Shown here one piece after another: positions 45,558-54,496 of a stretch of DNA of 64,000 bases. A model generated the notes under the pieces. The model saw only the letters and a program-made list of their open reading frames with translations, ran no database searches and had not been told where the DNA came from. Position 1 is the stretch's first letter. The number at the start of each line of letters is the position of its first letter. The stretch is from Salinimicrobium nanhaiense (lineage in GTDB: Bacteria > Bacteroidota > Bacteroidia > Flavobacteriales > Flavobacteriaceae), in assembly GCA_012038135.1 (NCBI GenBank), contig JAAVJQ010000001.1:62001-126000 (forward strand), read 5' to 3'. A program made the translations under genes and the position numbers.

Positions 45558-46323
45558 ACTTGTCGCGATCCTGAAGAAATTTCAGTTGGGAACGGGTGTC
45601 CTGCAAATGTTGCTTATCGAGTTCTACCACTTCAGTGAATTCAACGGCATCATGAGCTTCAGAAATCATTTTTCCGAGGCAGTCATAGGTGGCAGAATGT
45701 CCCACATATTGAAGATCATTTCCGTCTTTGCCCACCCTGTTGACGCCAATGCAGTAGCTCATATTTTCAATAGCCCTCGCCTTTAAAAGCGTATCCCAGG
45801 CAGCAACTCTGGCGGCAGGCCAATTCGCTACATAGATCAACAGGTCATAATCTTCAGTATTTCTTGCCCATACCGGGAATCGCAGATCATAACACACCAG
45901 CGGACAGATCCTCCAGCCTTTGTAATTCACGATTAGCCGCTCCTTCCCCGAAGCATAGGTATCATTTTCTTTGGCCAGGGTAAAGGTGTGGCGTTTATCA
46001 TATTTTTGAGAAGTACCGTCGGGATAGACAAAATATAAACGATTGTAAAAATTGCCATTTTCAGCAACTATAATACTGCCGGTCATAGCAGTATTTCTTT
46101 CCGCAGCTGTTTTTAGCATCCATTGATAAGTAGGACCTTCAACAGGTTCTGCAAGATTTTGTGCATTCATGGAAAATCCGGTGGAAAACATTTCCGGAAG
46201 TATAATGAGATCCACCTCCTGCGGGATCTCCTTAATTTTCTTATTAAAAAGCTCCGTATTCTTCTGAATATCCTCCCAAAAAAGATCTACCTGAAGGAGG
46301 GCAATGCGTAATTTCTGTGTCAT
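45538..46323 (-). CDS. Omega-amidase (carbon-nitrogen hydrolase)
   Basis: A 261-aa nitrilase-superfamily enzyme from ATG 46323; the frame is open 19 codons further but without family similarity. Catalytic triad: Glu44 (LPEMFSTGF), Lys110 (YDKRHTF), Cys144 (PLVCYDLRFP). The YafV/Nit2 branch hydrolyses alpha-ketoglutaramate or alpha-ketosuccinamate. Near it is a glutamine-transaminase-like gene whose product would make that substrate. Confidence 0.88.
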   Translation of the reverse strand: MTQKLRIALLQVDLFWEDIQKNTELFNKKIKEIPQEVDLIILPEMFSTGFSMNAQNLAEPVEGPTYQWMLKTAAERNTAMTGSIIVAENGNFYNRLYFVYPDGTSQKYDKRHTFTLAKENDTYASGKERLIVNYKGWRICPLVCYDLRFPVWARNTEDYDLLIYVANWPAARVAAWDTLLKARAIENMSYCIGVNRVGKDGNDLQYVGHSATYDCLGKMISEAHDAVEFTEVVELDKQHLQDTRSQLKFLQDRDKFKVLPD

Positions 46324-46426
46324 ATGTAAAGTTATGAAAATTCCATTTTCCCCTGCTAAATGCATGTTAAATGGTTGCATTGGCGGGAGAAGTTAAATAG
46401 CTTTAATCCAATAAAAAATAAACGCT

Positions 46427-46972
46427 ATGAGTTTCCAGTCCTTTTTTGAAAAAGATTCTTTCCCCTCAAATACATCCCGCGGAATCATATCGGGATTTAT
46501 TGGCGGCCTCGCCGGGAGTGCCGTAAAATCTGTCGTTGAACGATTTCTTGAAGTAAGGAAGATCGATAACCGGTCGGCGCAGATCAAGGTGATGGATCAA
46601 TTTTCTACCAAGCTCACAGGTTCTCCTATTAAACTGGAGAATGAAGCAATCGTGGAGCAGCTGGTAAATATTCCACTTGGTGCCACCGTAGGTGCTATCT
46701 ATGGCTACGGAAAAAGAGATAAAGACGAAGTCAATCTTGTTGACGGCGGAATTCTGGGTGCCACTACCTGGGCTTCTACCCATGAAACGAGTTTACCGCT
46801 TTTGGGTTTGGATAAAAGCCCTGCAAAGGTTCCAATCAAGACTCAGGTTCATGAACTGGTGGCCCACGTGATCTTTGGGGTGACTACAGAAATCGTGAGA
46901 GGCTACGTGAATGATAAACTACGAAAGAGAGACGAAGAAGCTGAAGAGGCTAAGTTTACTTCACTTTCTTAA
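46427..46972 (+). CDS. DUF1440/YagU-like membrane protein
   Basis: A 181-aa protein with about three hydrophobic segments (GIISGFIGGLAGSAVKSVVE; VNIPLGATVGAIYGYG; LVAHVIFGVTTEIVRGYV). The pattern PLLGLDKSPAKVPIKTQVHELVAHVIFG (about residues 130-157) resembles E. coli YagU, an inner-membrane protein tied to acid resistance; this is my recollection of that family. It overlaps the convergent aminotransferase by 17 bp. Confidence 0.65.
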   Translation: MSFQSFFEKDSFPSNTSRGIISGFIGGLAGSAVKSVVERFLEVRKIDNRSAQIKVMDQFSTKLTGSPIKLENEAIVEQLVNIPLGATVGAIYGYGKRDKDEVNLVDGGILGATTWASTHETSLPLLGLDKSPAKVPIKTQVHELVAHVIFGVTTEIVRGYVNDKLRKRDEEAEEAKFTSLS

Positions 46973-48113
46973 GGATCTCTGCCGCTCTTACGAGCGTTTC
47001 ATCAGTCTTTGCAAAGCAGAACCTTAACTGCCTGTGATCAACATTATCCTTATTAAAAACTGAAACCGGAATACTTGCTATTCCATATTCCGTAATGAGC
47101 CTGCTGGAAAAGTCCACGTCGGGCTCATTTGTTATTTCAGAATAATCCAGTAACTGAAAGTAGGTTCCTTTTGCCGGCTCAAATTTAAAAGCGGTGTCTT
47201 TTATGAGATCAAGAAATTTATCTCTTTTTTCCTGATAGAATTTTCCCAGTTCCAGATAATGCTCCGGAGTTTTGAGATATTCTGCGAAGGCCCGTTGGGT
47301 GGGATGGTGCACGCAAAACACATTCACCTCCATCACCTTCCATATCTCTGCCATAAGTTTTTCGGGAGCTACACAATAGCCCATTTTCCACCCGGTGTTG
47401 TGAAAAGTCTTCCCGAAAGAGGCACACACGATTGCCCTTTTTGAAAGCTCAGGAAAAGCTGAAGCACTGTAATGTTTCGCATCATCAAAAACTATATGCT
47501 CATATACCTCATCACTAAGCAGGATCACATCTGTCCCTTCCAAAAGCTGCTCCAGCTGCTGCATTTTAGCTTTACTGAATACATTTCCCCCGGGATTATG
47601 CGGTGTATTGATGATGATCATCCTGGTTTTCCCATTGATCTTTTGTTTTATCTCCTCAAAATCCAGGTCATAGTTCTTCCCCTTTAACTGTACCGGCACC
47701 GGCACTCCTCCATTCAATTCTATAGCCGGTTCATAGGAGTCATAGGCGGGTTTAAGAACAATCACCTCATCTCCCGGATTTACAAAAGCTGTGATGGCAA
47801 GGAATAGCGCCTGCGTAGCACCATTGGTCACTGTGATCTCTGAGTCTTTATCATATTTTTCCCCGTGCAGCGATTCAATCTTTTTTACGATTTGTTCCCG
47901 CAGGGGAGCAATACCCGCCAGGGGAGCATATTGATTATAGCCTTCATTCATCGCTTTTGCCACCAAATCTTTTAGCCGTTGGTCTGTCTCAAAATTGGGA
48001 TAACCCTGAGAAAGATTTACAGCGTCGTGCTCAAATGCCATTTTTGACATCACAGAAAAGATGCTGGTCTTATGCTTCGGAAGCTTGGAAAAGATATGAT
48101 TGACTGTTGCCAT
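46956..48113 (-). CDS. PLP aminotransferase, methionine/glutamine transaminase type
   Basis: A 385-aa class I/II aminotransferase of the YbdL/kynurenine-aminotransferase branch: FPNFETDQRLKDL, NGATQALFLAITAFVNPGDEV near residues 93-113, NTPHNPGGNVFSKAKM, SDEVYEHIVFD, and PLP lysine in CASFGKTFHNTGWKMGY. YbdL prefers methionine; glutamine transaminase K relatives pair with omega-amidase, whose gene lies about 600 bp downstream. Together they could salvage the keto acid of methionine. Confidence 0.88.
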   Translation of the reverse strand: MATVNHIFSKLPKHKTSIFSVMSKMAFEHDAVNLSQGYPNFETDQRLKDLVAKAMNEGYNQYAPLAGIAPLREQIVKKIESLHGEKYDKDSEITVTNGATQALFLAITAFVNPGDEVIVLKPAYDSYEPAIELNGGVPVPVQLKGKNYDLDFEEIKQKINGKTRMIIINTPHNPGGNVFSKAKMQQLEQLLEGTDVILLSDEVYEHIVFDDAKHYSASAFPELSKRAIVCASFGKTFHNTGWKMGYCVAPEKLMAEIWKVMEVNVFCVHHPTQRAFAEYLKTPEHYLELGKFYQEKRDKFLDLIKDTAFKFEPAKGTYFQLLDYSEITNEPDVDFSSRLITEYGIASIPVSVFNKDNVDHRQLRFCFAKTDETLVRAAEILKKVK

Positions 48114-48140
48114 CGCTTTTTTTATTAAGGTCCAAAAAAA

Positions 48141-48164
48141 ATCCCGGACTGCAAAGCCCGGGAT
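48141..48164 (-). terminator. Terminator of the sdh operon
   Basis: ATCCCGG (48141-48147) pairs with CCGGGAT (48158-48164); on the minus strand a run of eight T follows. It lies 27 bp past the sdhB stop. Confidence 0.8.
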
Positions 48165-48190
48165 CTTCAGAAATATAGGTGTCTAAAAAG

Positions 48191-48934
48191 TTATTTAGTA
48201 CTTGCTCTCAGGTATTCCCTGTTCAGCCTGGCAATGTTCTCAAGCGAAATACCTTTTGGACATTCGATCTCACAGGCTCCTGTATTGGTACAGTTTCCAA
48301 AACCTTCCTTGTCCATTTGTTCAACCATTGCAAGAACACGTCTGTCTGCCTCGACTTCTCCCTGCGGAAGCAATGCCAGCTGACTTACTTTTGCAGAGGT
48401 GAACAGCATCGCACTGGCATTTTTGCAGGCTGCCACACAAGCCCCGCAACCAATACAGGTAGCTGCATCAAAAGCAGCATCTGCCTGGGGTTTTGGTACA
48501 AGTATAGCATTAGCATCCTGAGTATTTCCTGAAGTATTTACAGAAACATAACCACCGGCCTGCTGAATTCTTTCGAAAGAAGATCTATCAACAATCAGAT
48601 CCTTTATTACCGGGAAAGCCTTAGCTCTGAACGGCTCAATAACAATAGTATCACCATCATTGAACATCCTCATGTGCAATTGACAGGTAGTGATAAGACG
48701 ATCGGGGCCATGAGGTTCTCCATTGATCTGAAGACTACAGGTACCGCAAATCCCTTCACGACAATCATGGTCGAATACCACGGGTTCTTCTCCTTTGTCT
48801 ATCAGGTCCTGGTTAAGAACATCCAGCATCTCCAGAAAAGACATATCGGGTTCCACGCCTCCTAACTGGTAAGTGACGATTCCTCCTTTGGCGTTGGCAT
48901 CTTTTTGACGCCATATTTTAAGTGTAAGATTCAT
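48191..48934 (-). CDS. sdhB: Succinate dehydrogenase/fumarate reductase iron-sulfur subunit
   Basis: A 247-aa subunit with all three Fe-S sites: [2Fe-2S] CREGICGTC plus a later Cys in LITTCQ; [4Fe-4S] [11 protein letters not shown]; [3Fe-4S]/[4Fe-4S] [15 protein letters not shown]. It passes electrons between the flavin subunit and quinone. It is separated from sdhA by an S23 gene and a heptad array, whereas the two are usually adjacent. Confidence 0.96.
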   Translation of the reverse strand: MNLTLKIWRQKDANAKGGIVTYQLGGVEPDMSFLEMLDVLNQDLIDKGEEPVVFDHDCREGICGTCSLQINGEPHGPDRLITTCQLHMRMFNDGDTIVIEPFRAKAFPVIKDLIVDRSSFERIQQAGGYVSVNTSGNTQDANAILVPKPQADAAFDAATCIGCGACVAACKNASAMLFTSAKVSQLALLPQGEVEADRRVLAMVEQMDKEGFGNCTNTGACEIECPKGISLENIARLNREYLRASTK

Positions 48935-48936
48935 TA

Positions 48937-48969
48937 GTTAAAATGTTAATCGTTAAAAGTTAATTGTTG
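48937..48969. repeat. Heptad word array, left arm (between the S23 gene and sdhB)
   Basis: GTTA at 48937, 48945, 48952 and 48959 and GTTG at 48966 (steps 8, 7, 7, 7), directly before the sdhB start. In the direction of transcription this reads as TAAC heptads. The TAA closing the longer S23 frame (48960-48962) lies inside it. Inverse words are at 49345-49362. Confidence 0.8.
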
Positions 48970-49049
48970 GCTTCTGCACTTTTAAGATATCTTATGTAAC
49001 CATTAAGAATAGTAATGCATTCGACAACCTTTAGCCTTTTTTCAAAAAA

Positions 49050-49337
49050 TTATTTTTCATCAATATAACCTTCATCATGAGCGGTTATAAATTGATCTAG
49101 TAATTCATATAAAGAACCTCTTGAAACCCGGCAGAATTGAATATTCTCTTTAAAATGGAATCTTCCATATCCTTCTGCAATATTAAGAGTAACTGAGCGT
49201 GAGGCTCTTCTCATTTGTGAAACTAATTCAAATTTTTCAGATTGGGGAAATTTTCGAATAAGATCTGAGATTTCCATTCGTAGTTCCCTGGCGGCTTTCC
49301 AGCAATTGAGATCCTCGAATGTTTTGACCTTTTCCAT
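49050..49337 (-). CDS. S23-type four-helix-bundle protein, interrupted by an in-frame stop
   Basis: A 95-aa product of the 23S rRNA intervening-sequence-protein (S23) family: TFEDLNCWKAARELRMEI, MRRASRSVTLNIAEGYGRF, ENIQFCRVSRGSLYELLDQF, AHDEGYIDEK. It ends in TAA at 49050-49052, yet the same frame stays open 29 more codons to TAA 48960-48962 and encodes the expected fourth helix (ends ILNGYIRYLKSAEANN). The full frame would be 125 aa, normal for the family. So it is a nonsense-mutated or truncated copy. It sits between sdhA and sdhB, enclosed by inverted heptad arms. The family's Avd members bind reverse transcriptase and RNA in diversity-generating elements; no RT is here. Confidence 0.8.
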   Translation of the reverse strand: MEKVKTFEDLNCWKAARELRMEISDLIRKFPQSEKFELVSQMRRASRSVTLNIAEGYGRFHFKENIQFCRVSRGSLYELLDQFITAHDEGYIDEK

Positions 49338-49344
49338 TTTCCAT

Positions 49345-49362
49345 TAACTAATAATTTTGAAC
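49345..49362. repeat. Heptad word array, right arm (between sdhA and the S23 gene)
   Basis: TAAC (49345), TAAT (49352) and GAAC (49359) at exact 7-bp steps, inverse to the GTTA arm at 48937-48969. It fills the 31 bp between the sdhA stop and the S23 start. Confidence 0.7.
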
Positions 49363-49368
49363 TAATTT

Positions 49369-51372
49369 CTATTTATAGCTTCTAGTTTTTACTTCGATAT
49401 ACTCGTAATCCAGATTTTCCTTGTGTAAGATGGCATCGGCGGGTTCTCCTGTGTATTCCCATGCCGCAACATACATAAAGTTCTCGTCGTCCCTTAGCGC
49501 TTCTCCCTCCTCAGTTTGGTACTCCTCTCTAAAGTGACCTCCACAGGATTCTTCTCTGTGAAGTGCATCTTTAGCGAATAACTCTCCCAGTTCAAGGAAA
49601 TCGGCTACCCTACCTGCTTTTTCCAGCTCGGTATTCATCCCATTCACCTCTCCGGGAATACGAACATCTTTCCAGAATTCTTCTCTTAACTCTTTGATCT
49701 CCACAATAGCCTCTCGAAGGTGAGTGGCATTTCTGGACATTCCCACCTTGTTCCACATGATCTTTCCTAAACGTTTGTGAAAGTGGTCAACAGACTTGGT
49801 TCCGTTGGTGTTCATGAGCCTTTCAAGCTGCTCCCTTACCTTTTGTTCAGCTTCATCAAATTCGGGGCTATTTGTTGGAATAGCTCCTGTACGAATATCA
49901 GCTGCCAAATAATCTCCCATAGTATATGGAAGTACGAAATATCCATCTGCAAGTCCCTGCATCAAGGCAGAGGCCCCAAGACGGTTAGCGCCGTGATCTG
50001 AGAAGTTGGCTTCTCCCGCAGCGTACAATCCGGGGACTGTAGTTTGCAGGTTGTAATCCACCCACAATCCACCCATAGTATAGTGAACAGCAGGATATAT
50101 TTTCATTGGTGTCTCATACGGGTTCTCATCCACGATCTTTTCATACATCTGGAAAAGGTTTCCGTATTTGGCTTCAACAACCTTTTTACCGAGCTCTCTT
50201 GTCTGAGCTTCGGTCGCGTTATCAATTTTTTGAGTGGCAACTGCCTCCTTTCCGTAGCGCATAAAAGCACTTCCGAAGTCAAGATACACAGCTTCCCCTG
50301 TTTTATTCACTCCGTAACCGGCATCACAACGCTCTTTTGCAGCTCTGGAAGCTACATCACGAGGCACCAGGTTACCAAAGGCAGGATATCTTCTTTCCAA
50401 ATAGTAATCCCTGTCTTCTTCAGCCAGTTCTGTAGGTTTCAATCTGCCTTCACGAATTGCCTTGGCATCCTCCAGTTTCTTCGGAACCCAAATACGTCCG
50501 TCATTCCGAAGAGATTCAGACATCAAAGTAAGTTTGGACTGATGCTCTCCTGAAACAGGAATACAGGTTGGGTGAATTTGGGTAAAACATGGGTTGGCGA
50601 AAAAAGCTCCTTTTTTGTGTACTTTCCAGGCAGCGGTCGCATTACTTCCCATTGCGTTTGTAGAAAGGTAAAACACATTCCCGTATCCACCTGAAGCGAT
50701 CACAACGGCATGAGCACTGTGTCTTTCAATTTCTCCTGTTACAAGGTCTCTTGCGATGATCCCGCGGGCTTTACCGCCCACGATCACCACATCAAGCATT
50801 TCGTGACGGGTATAGGACTGGACCTTTCCACGGTTGATCTGCCTGTTCATTGCAGAGTAAGCTCCTAAAAGTAATTGCTGACCTGTTTGTCCTTTAGCAT
50901 AAAAAGTACGGGAAACCAATACCCCTCCAAAGGAGCGGTTATCGAGCTGCCCACCATATTCACGTGCGAAGGGCACTCCCTGCGCTACACACTGGTCAAT
51001 GATATTTCCCGAAACTTCGGCCAAACGATAAACGTTGGCTTCACGGGCACGATAGTCACCTCCTTTTACGGTGTCGTAGAACAGACGGTAATCTGAATCT
51101 CCGTCACCCTGATAATTTTTTGAAGCATTGATACCTCCCTGTGCGGCGATCGAGTGCGCACGACGCGGAGAATCCTGATAACAAAATGTTTTTACGTTAT
51201 ACCCCAGTTCCGCAAGAGTGGCGGCGGCACTTCCGCCTGCCAAACCGGTCCCTACCATGATAATATCAATATTACGCTTGTTGGCAGGGTTAACCAGATT
51301 TATATTGTTTTTATATGTATTCCACTTATGTTCCAGTGGACCTTGTGGTATTTTTGAATCTAAAACTGACAT
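49369..51372 (-). CDS. sdhA: Succinate dehydrogenase/fumarate reductase flavoprotein subunit
   Basis: A 667-aa FAD subunit: dinucleotide fold [18 protein letters not shown], covalent-FAD histidine in [11 protein letters not shown], HTxG-type active-site segments ([43 protein letters not shown]). It oxidises succinate in the TCA cycle or reduces fumarate. The length and order sdhC-sdhA-sdhB match the Bacteroidota/Wolinella class with a single cytochrome b subunit. Confidence 0.97.
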   Translation of the reverse strand: MSVLDSKIPQGPLEHKWNTYKNNINLVNPANKRNIDIIMVGTGLAGGSAAATLAELGYNVKTFCYQDSPRRAHSIAAQGGINASKNYQGDGDSDYRLFYDTVKGGDYRAREANVYRLAEVSGNIIDQCVAQGVPFAREYGGQLDNRSFGGVLVSRTFYAKGQTGQQLLLGAYSAMNRQINRGKVQSYTRHEMLDVVIVGGKARGIIARDLVTGEIERHSAHAVVIASGGYGNVFYLSTNAMGSNATAAWKVHKKGAFFANPCFTQIHPTCIPVSGEHQSKLTLMSESLRNDGRIWVPKKLEDAKAIREGRLKPTELAEEDRDYYLERRYPAFGNLVPRDVASRAAKERCDAGYGVNKTGEAVYLDFGSAFMRYGKEAVATQKIDNATEAQTRELGKKVVEAKYGNLFQMYEKIVDENPYETPMKIYPAVHYTMGGLWVDYNLQTTVPGLYAAGEANFSDHGANRLGASALMQGLADGYFVLPYTMGDYLAADIRTGAIPTNSPEFDEAEQKVREQLERLMNTNGTKSVDHFHKRLGKIMWNKVGMSRNATHLREAIVEIKELREEFWKDVRIPGEVNGMNTELEKAGRVADFLELGELFAKDALHREESCGGHFREEYQTEEGEALRDDENFMYVAAWEYTGEPADAILHKENLDYEYIEVKTRSYK

Positions 51373-51384
51373 AATCCTTCCCTT

Positions 51385-52047
51385 TTAAACTTGATTAAAG
51401 TAATGATAAACGGCAATAAAAATAAATCCTAACGGAATTAAAATTGAAAAGGCTACCGTTGCCCCTCTCATTCCCTTGTAGAATTTTTCGTGCCATCCCA
51501 CAGACTGGAAAGAGGACGAAAAACCGTGCAACAGGTGAAGGCTAAGGAAGATGAAAGAAATTACATATAACGCAGTTCTCACAGGATCTGTGAATTTCGC
51601 TACAGTTTCAGCATAATACCTGGTTGGATCTTCCGGATGCACCTGTATGTATTTGTGAACGATCTCCGGAAACCAGAAATCATAAAAATGCAGTACCAGG
51701 AAAGCAAGAACTACCAGTCCCGTCCATATCATATTTCTGGACATCCAGCTTGAGTTGGCGCTTCCGTTAAAACGCACATAGCTATGTACCCTTGCTTTTC
51801 TGTTGTTGTACTCCAGAACAATTCCCAGCACAAAATGCAAAATTACTCCCAGGATCAGGATGGGCTGTAAAAGGAATTGCACAAAAAAATTGCTTCCCAT
51901 AAAATGCGATACCTCATTGAAGGTGGTGGCGCTGAAGACAGAAGTAAAATTGATAAGAAAATGCTGGAGTAAGAACAAGACTAAAAAGAGTCCTGACAAT
52001 GCCATAACAAATTTTCTTGCTATGGATGATTTGAGGATTCCACTCAT
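51385..52047 (-). CDS. sdhC: Succinate dehydrogenase cytochrome b subunit (b558 family)
   Basis: A 220-aa membrane anchor with five hydrophobic helices and heme-ligand-type histidines (LQHFLINF, ILHFVLGIV, LHFYDFWFPEIVHKY, LHLLHGFSSSFQSVGWH). This single-subunit diheme anchor handles quinone reactions. First gene of the operon, with the clearest promoter of the window upstream. Confidence 0.94.
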   Translation of the reverse strand: MSGILKSSIARKFVMALSGLFLVLFLLQHFLINFTSVFSATTFNEVSHFMGSNFFVQFLLQPILILGVILHFVLGIVLEYNNRKARVHSYVRFNGSANSSWMSRNMIWTGLVVLAFLVLHFYDFWFPEIVHKYIQVHPEDPTRYYAETVAKFTDPVRTALYVISFIFLSLHLLHGFSSSFQSVGWHEKFYKGMRGATVAFSILIPLGFIFIAVYHYFNQV

Positions 52048-52078
52048 TGATAAGAATATTTTTAATGAAGATTTAACA

Positions 52079-52109
52079 CAAAAATACGCCCTTTCCAGTC
52101 ATTACCAAA
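52079..52109 (-). promoter_or_regulatory. Promoter of the sdh operon
   Basis: TTTG (52109-52106), a 19-bp spacer and TATTTTTG (52086-52079) on the minus strand: a full match to the Bacteroidota TTTG-N19-TAnnTTTG promoter. Leader length about 25 nt. Confidence 0.85.
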
Positions 52110-52253
52110 GATTAATACTTTTATTACCTGTTATTTAGAATGGATTTAAAAAGAGTGTCTCAAGAGGAAATCCTCTTATTAAAGAACCCGCAGCTTTAGC
52201 TTGAAACCATTAGATTTTCAGCAGGATTTCCGGTTTCCTCCCCTATAATTTTT

Positions 52254-52261
52254 TAAATTTG
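52254..52261 (+). promoter_or_regulatory. -7 promoter element of the pepP-like gene
   Basis: TAAATTTG, exact TAnnTTTG, 23 bp before the ATG at 52284; no clear -33 box. Confidence 0.55.
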
Positions 52262-52283
52262 TGGCACACTCAAAAATACACTC

Positions 52284-53576
52284 ATGAAATATCACCCTAT
52301 AGACCGAAAACTTTTCATTAAAAATCGGAAGAATTTTACCGAAAAAATGGAATCTAATAGCCTGGCTGTTTTTAATTCCAATGACATATATCCTATTGGT
52401 GCCGATAGTACCATGCCCTTTCAGCAAGCGAGAGACCTTTTTTACCTTAGTGGGGTAGATCAGGATAAAAGTATCCTCGTATTATTCCCCGATGCACCTT
52501 CAGAAAAGTACCGGGAAATGCTGTTTTTGACTGAAACAAATGATCACATCGCTGTTTGGGAAGGTGAAAAATTAACCAAGGAAAAAGCTTTTGAAACCTC
52601 GGGTATCAAAAATGTGTTTTGGCTGAAGGATTTCGAAAAAGTTTTCTTTGAAGTCATGACTCAGTGCGAAACTGTTTACTTCAACACCAACGAACACTAT
52701 CGTGCGAATGTGGAGACCGAAACCAGAGAAGACCGCTTCATCAAATGGTGCAAAGAGAAGTTTCCGGCGCACAAAGTAGCGAAGAGCAATCCTATCCTTC
52801 AGCGGTTGCGTTCTGTTAAGGATCGCATCGAGCTCGACTTGATGCAGACTGCCTGTGATATTACTGAAAAAGCTTTCCGCAGGGCTCTAAAATTTGTTAA
52901 ACCCGGAGTTTGGGAGTATGAGATCGAAGCAGAATACTATCACGAGATGATAAGGAACCGTTCTAAAGGTTTTGCCTACACCCCTATTATCGCCAGCGGA
53001 AGCAATGCCAATGTGCTCCACTATATTGAGAACAATAAGCAATGTAAAGAGGGAGAGCTAATTTTACTTGACACCGGTGCCGAATATGCCAATTATGCCA
53101 GTGATCTTTCCCGAACTATTCCTGTTTCGGGGAAATTTACTAAACGCCAAAAAGAGGTCTACAATGCTGTGAACAGGGTCAAAAACGATGCTACAAAGAT
53201 GCTCGTACCCGGTGCAGATTGGGCTGAATATCATAAGGAAGTGGGAAAACTAATGACATCAGAATTGCTGGGTCTGGGACTACTCGATAAAGCCGATGTT
53301 CAAAATGAGGATCCTGATTGGCCGGCATATAAGAAATATTTTATGCACGGCACCTCCCACAATATTGGGCTTGATACTCATGATTACGGACTGCTGTACG
53401 AGCCTATGCAGGCAAACATGGTCTTTACCGTAGAACCCGGAATTTACCTTCCTGCTGAAGGCTTCGGAATTAGGCTTGAAGACGATGTGGTAATCCAGGA
53501 AAAAGGAGAACCTTTCAACCTGATGCGTAACATCCCTATTGAGGCTGAAGAAATTGAAGAAATAATGAATAGCTAA
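52284..53576 (+). CDS. pepP: Xaa-Pro aminopeptidase (AMP family)
   Basis: A 430-aa M24B metallopeptidase. An N-terminal AMP_N domain (about 1-150) is followed by the pita-bread fold with metal ligands in LLDTGAEYANYASDLSRT (two Asp), HGTSHNIGLDTHD (His), TVEPGIYLP and GIRLEDDVVI (two Glu). It removes N-terminal residues before proline. It is followed by an alpha/beta hydrolase gene across an 82-bp heptad-repeat spacer. Confidence 0.93.
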   Translation: MKYHPIDRKLFIKNRKNFTEKMESNSLAVFNSNDIYPIGADSTMPFQQARDLFYLSGVDQDKSILVLFPDAPSEKYREMLFLTETNDHIAVWEGEKLTKEKAFETSGIKNVFWLKDFEKVFFEVMTQCETVYFNTNEHYRANVETETREDRFIKWCKEKFPAHKVAKSNPILQRLRSVKDRIELDLMQTACDITEKAFRRALKFVKPGVWEYEIEAEYYHEMIRNRSKGFAYTPIIASGSNANVLHYIENNKQCKEGELILLDTGAEYANYASDLSRTIPVSGKFTKRQKEVYNAVNRVKNDATKMLVPGADWAEYHKEVGKLMTSELLGLGLLDKADVQNEDPDWPAYKKYFMHGTSHNIGLDTHDYGLLYEPMQANMVFTVEPGIYLPAEGFGIRLEDDVVIQEKGEPFNLMRNIPIEAEEIEEIMNS

Positions 53577-53581
53577 AATTA

Positions 53582-53648
53582 GTTATTAGAAAAAGGTTAA
53601 TGGTTATTAGTCAGATCCACGATTAACTAATAACTATTAACTTTTAAC
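53582..53648. repeat. Inverted heptad word array without an S23 gene
   Basis: Left arm: GTTA 53582, (GAAA 53589), GTTA 53596, GTTA 53603, (GTCA 53610). Right arm: TAAC at 53624, 53631, 53638 and 53645. All steps within arms are exactly 7 bp. The arms are separated by about 10 bp. It ends 10 bp before the hydrolase start. Words are the same as those around the sdh S23 gene. Confidence 0.85.
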
Positions 53649-53658
53649 CGTAAGATCA

Positions 53659-54432
53659 ATGACTTTAAAATTTCAGGAAAAAAAGATCTATTATTCTGTA
53701 GTTGGCAAAGGGGAGGCGACTGTTTTGTTGCATGGTTTCCTGGAATCCTCTAAGATCTGGGAAGAATTCCTTCCGGAATTTTCGAAACACGGAAAGATCA
53801 TAACGATAGATCTTCCGGGACATGGAAGGTCTGAAATTGTCTCTGAAGTGCATCGCATGGAATTAATGGCCGAAGCTGTACATGAAGTTTTCAAGGCTAC
53901 AGGTGTCAAAAAAGCTAATTTTATAGGTCATTCCATGGGGGGTTATGTGGGACTTGCTTTTATGGAAAAATATCCGCAGCTGATAAATGATTTTATGCTG
54001 CTCAATTCTACTCCGCAGGCAGATTCTGAAGAAAAAAAGGAGAACAGGGACAGATCTGCAGAGCTGGTAGAGAAGAACAAGAAGGCCTATGTAAGCATGG
54101 CCATAAAAAACCTGCTTTCTCCCGCTAATTCCGAGAGGTTTTCAGATGAAGTGCAGGATTTGATCAAAGAAGCTTCACATTTTCCAACAAGAGGAATTAC
54201 TGCCGCTTTAAAAGGCATGAAAATTCGTACAGATAGAACAGAGGTATTAAAAGGCTTTAATGGCAATAAATTTTTAGTAGCCGGGGAGGAAGACCCACTA
54301 GTGAATATTCCTGACCTTAAAGCTATTGCATCACAGGCTAACACTACATTCATCAGCTTTTCAGGAGGGCATCTTTCCTACATTGAGAACAAATCAGAAT
54401 TTTTAAAATTGTGTATTTCATCGAATAAATAA
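53659..54432 (+). CDS. Alpha/beta hydrolase
   Basis: A 257-aa serine hydrolase: oxyanion region VLLHGFLESSKIWEEF, nucleophile Ser92 in GHSMGG, acid in GEEDPLVN, His in SGGHLSYIE. Complete triad, substrate unknown; the shape resembles BioH/MenH-like esterases. With no bioH in the biotin operon it is one candidate for pimeloyl-ester cleavage, but nothing specific supports that. Confidence 0.88.
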   Translation: MTLKFQEKKIYYSVVGKGEATVLLHGFLESSKIWEEFLPEFSKHGKIITIDLPGHGRSEIVSEVHRMELMAEAVHEVFKATGVKKANFIGHSMGGYVGLAFMEKYPQLINDFMLLNSTPQADSEEKKENRDRSAELVEKNKKAYVSMAIKNLLSPANSERFSDEVQDLIKEASHFPTRGITAALKGMKIRTDRTEVLKGFNGNKFLVAGEEDPLVNIPDLKAIASQANTTFISFSGGHLSYIENKSEFLKLCISSNK

Positions 54433-54496
54433 TGATTTTTATCGATAATTAGTAAAGTTTTAATACTTTTCGCTTTGTAACCTAAAAAATTCTTCT

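Noticed and set aside
49050..49337. True 23S rRNA intervening sequence
   Set aside because: No rRNA gene is near; both S23 genes lie in protein operons.
48935..49371. Diversity-generating retroelement suggested by the Avd-like S23 protein
   Set aside because: No reverse transcriptase, template repeat or variable repeat is present anywhere in the window.
50044..50553. 169-codon ORF antisense to sdhA
   Set aside because: Overlaps a certain gene, composition follows sdhA codons, no recognisable domain.
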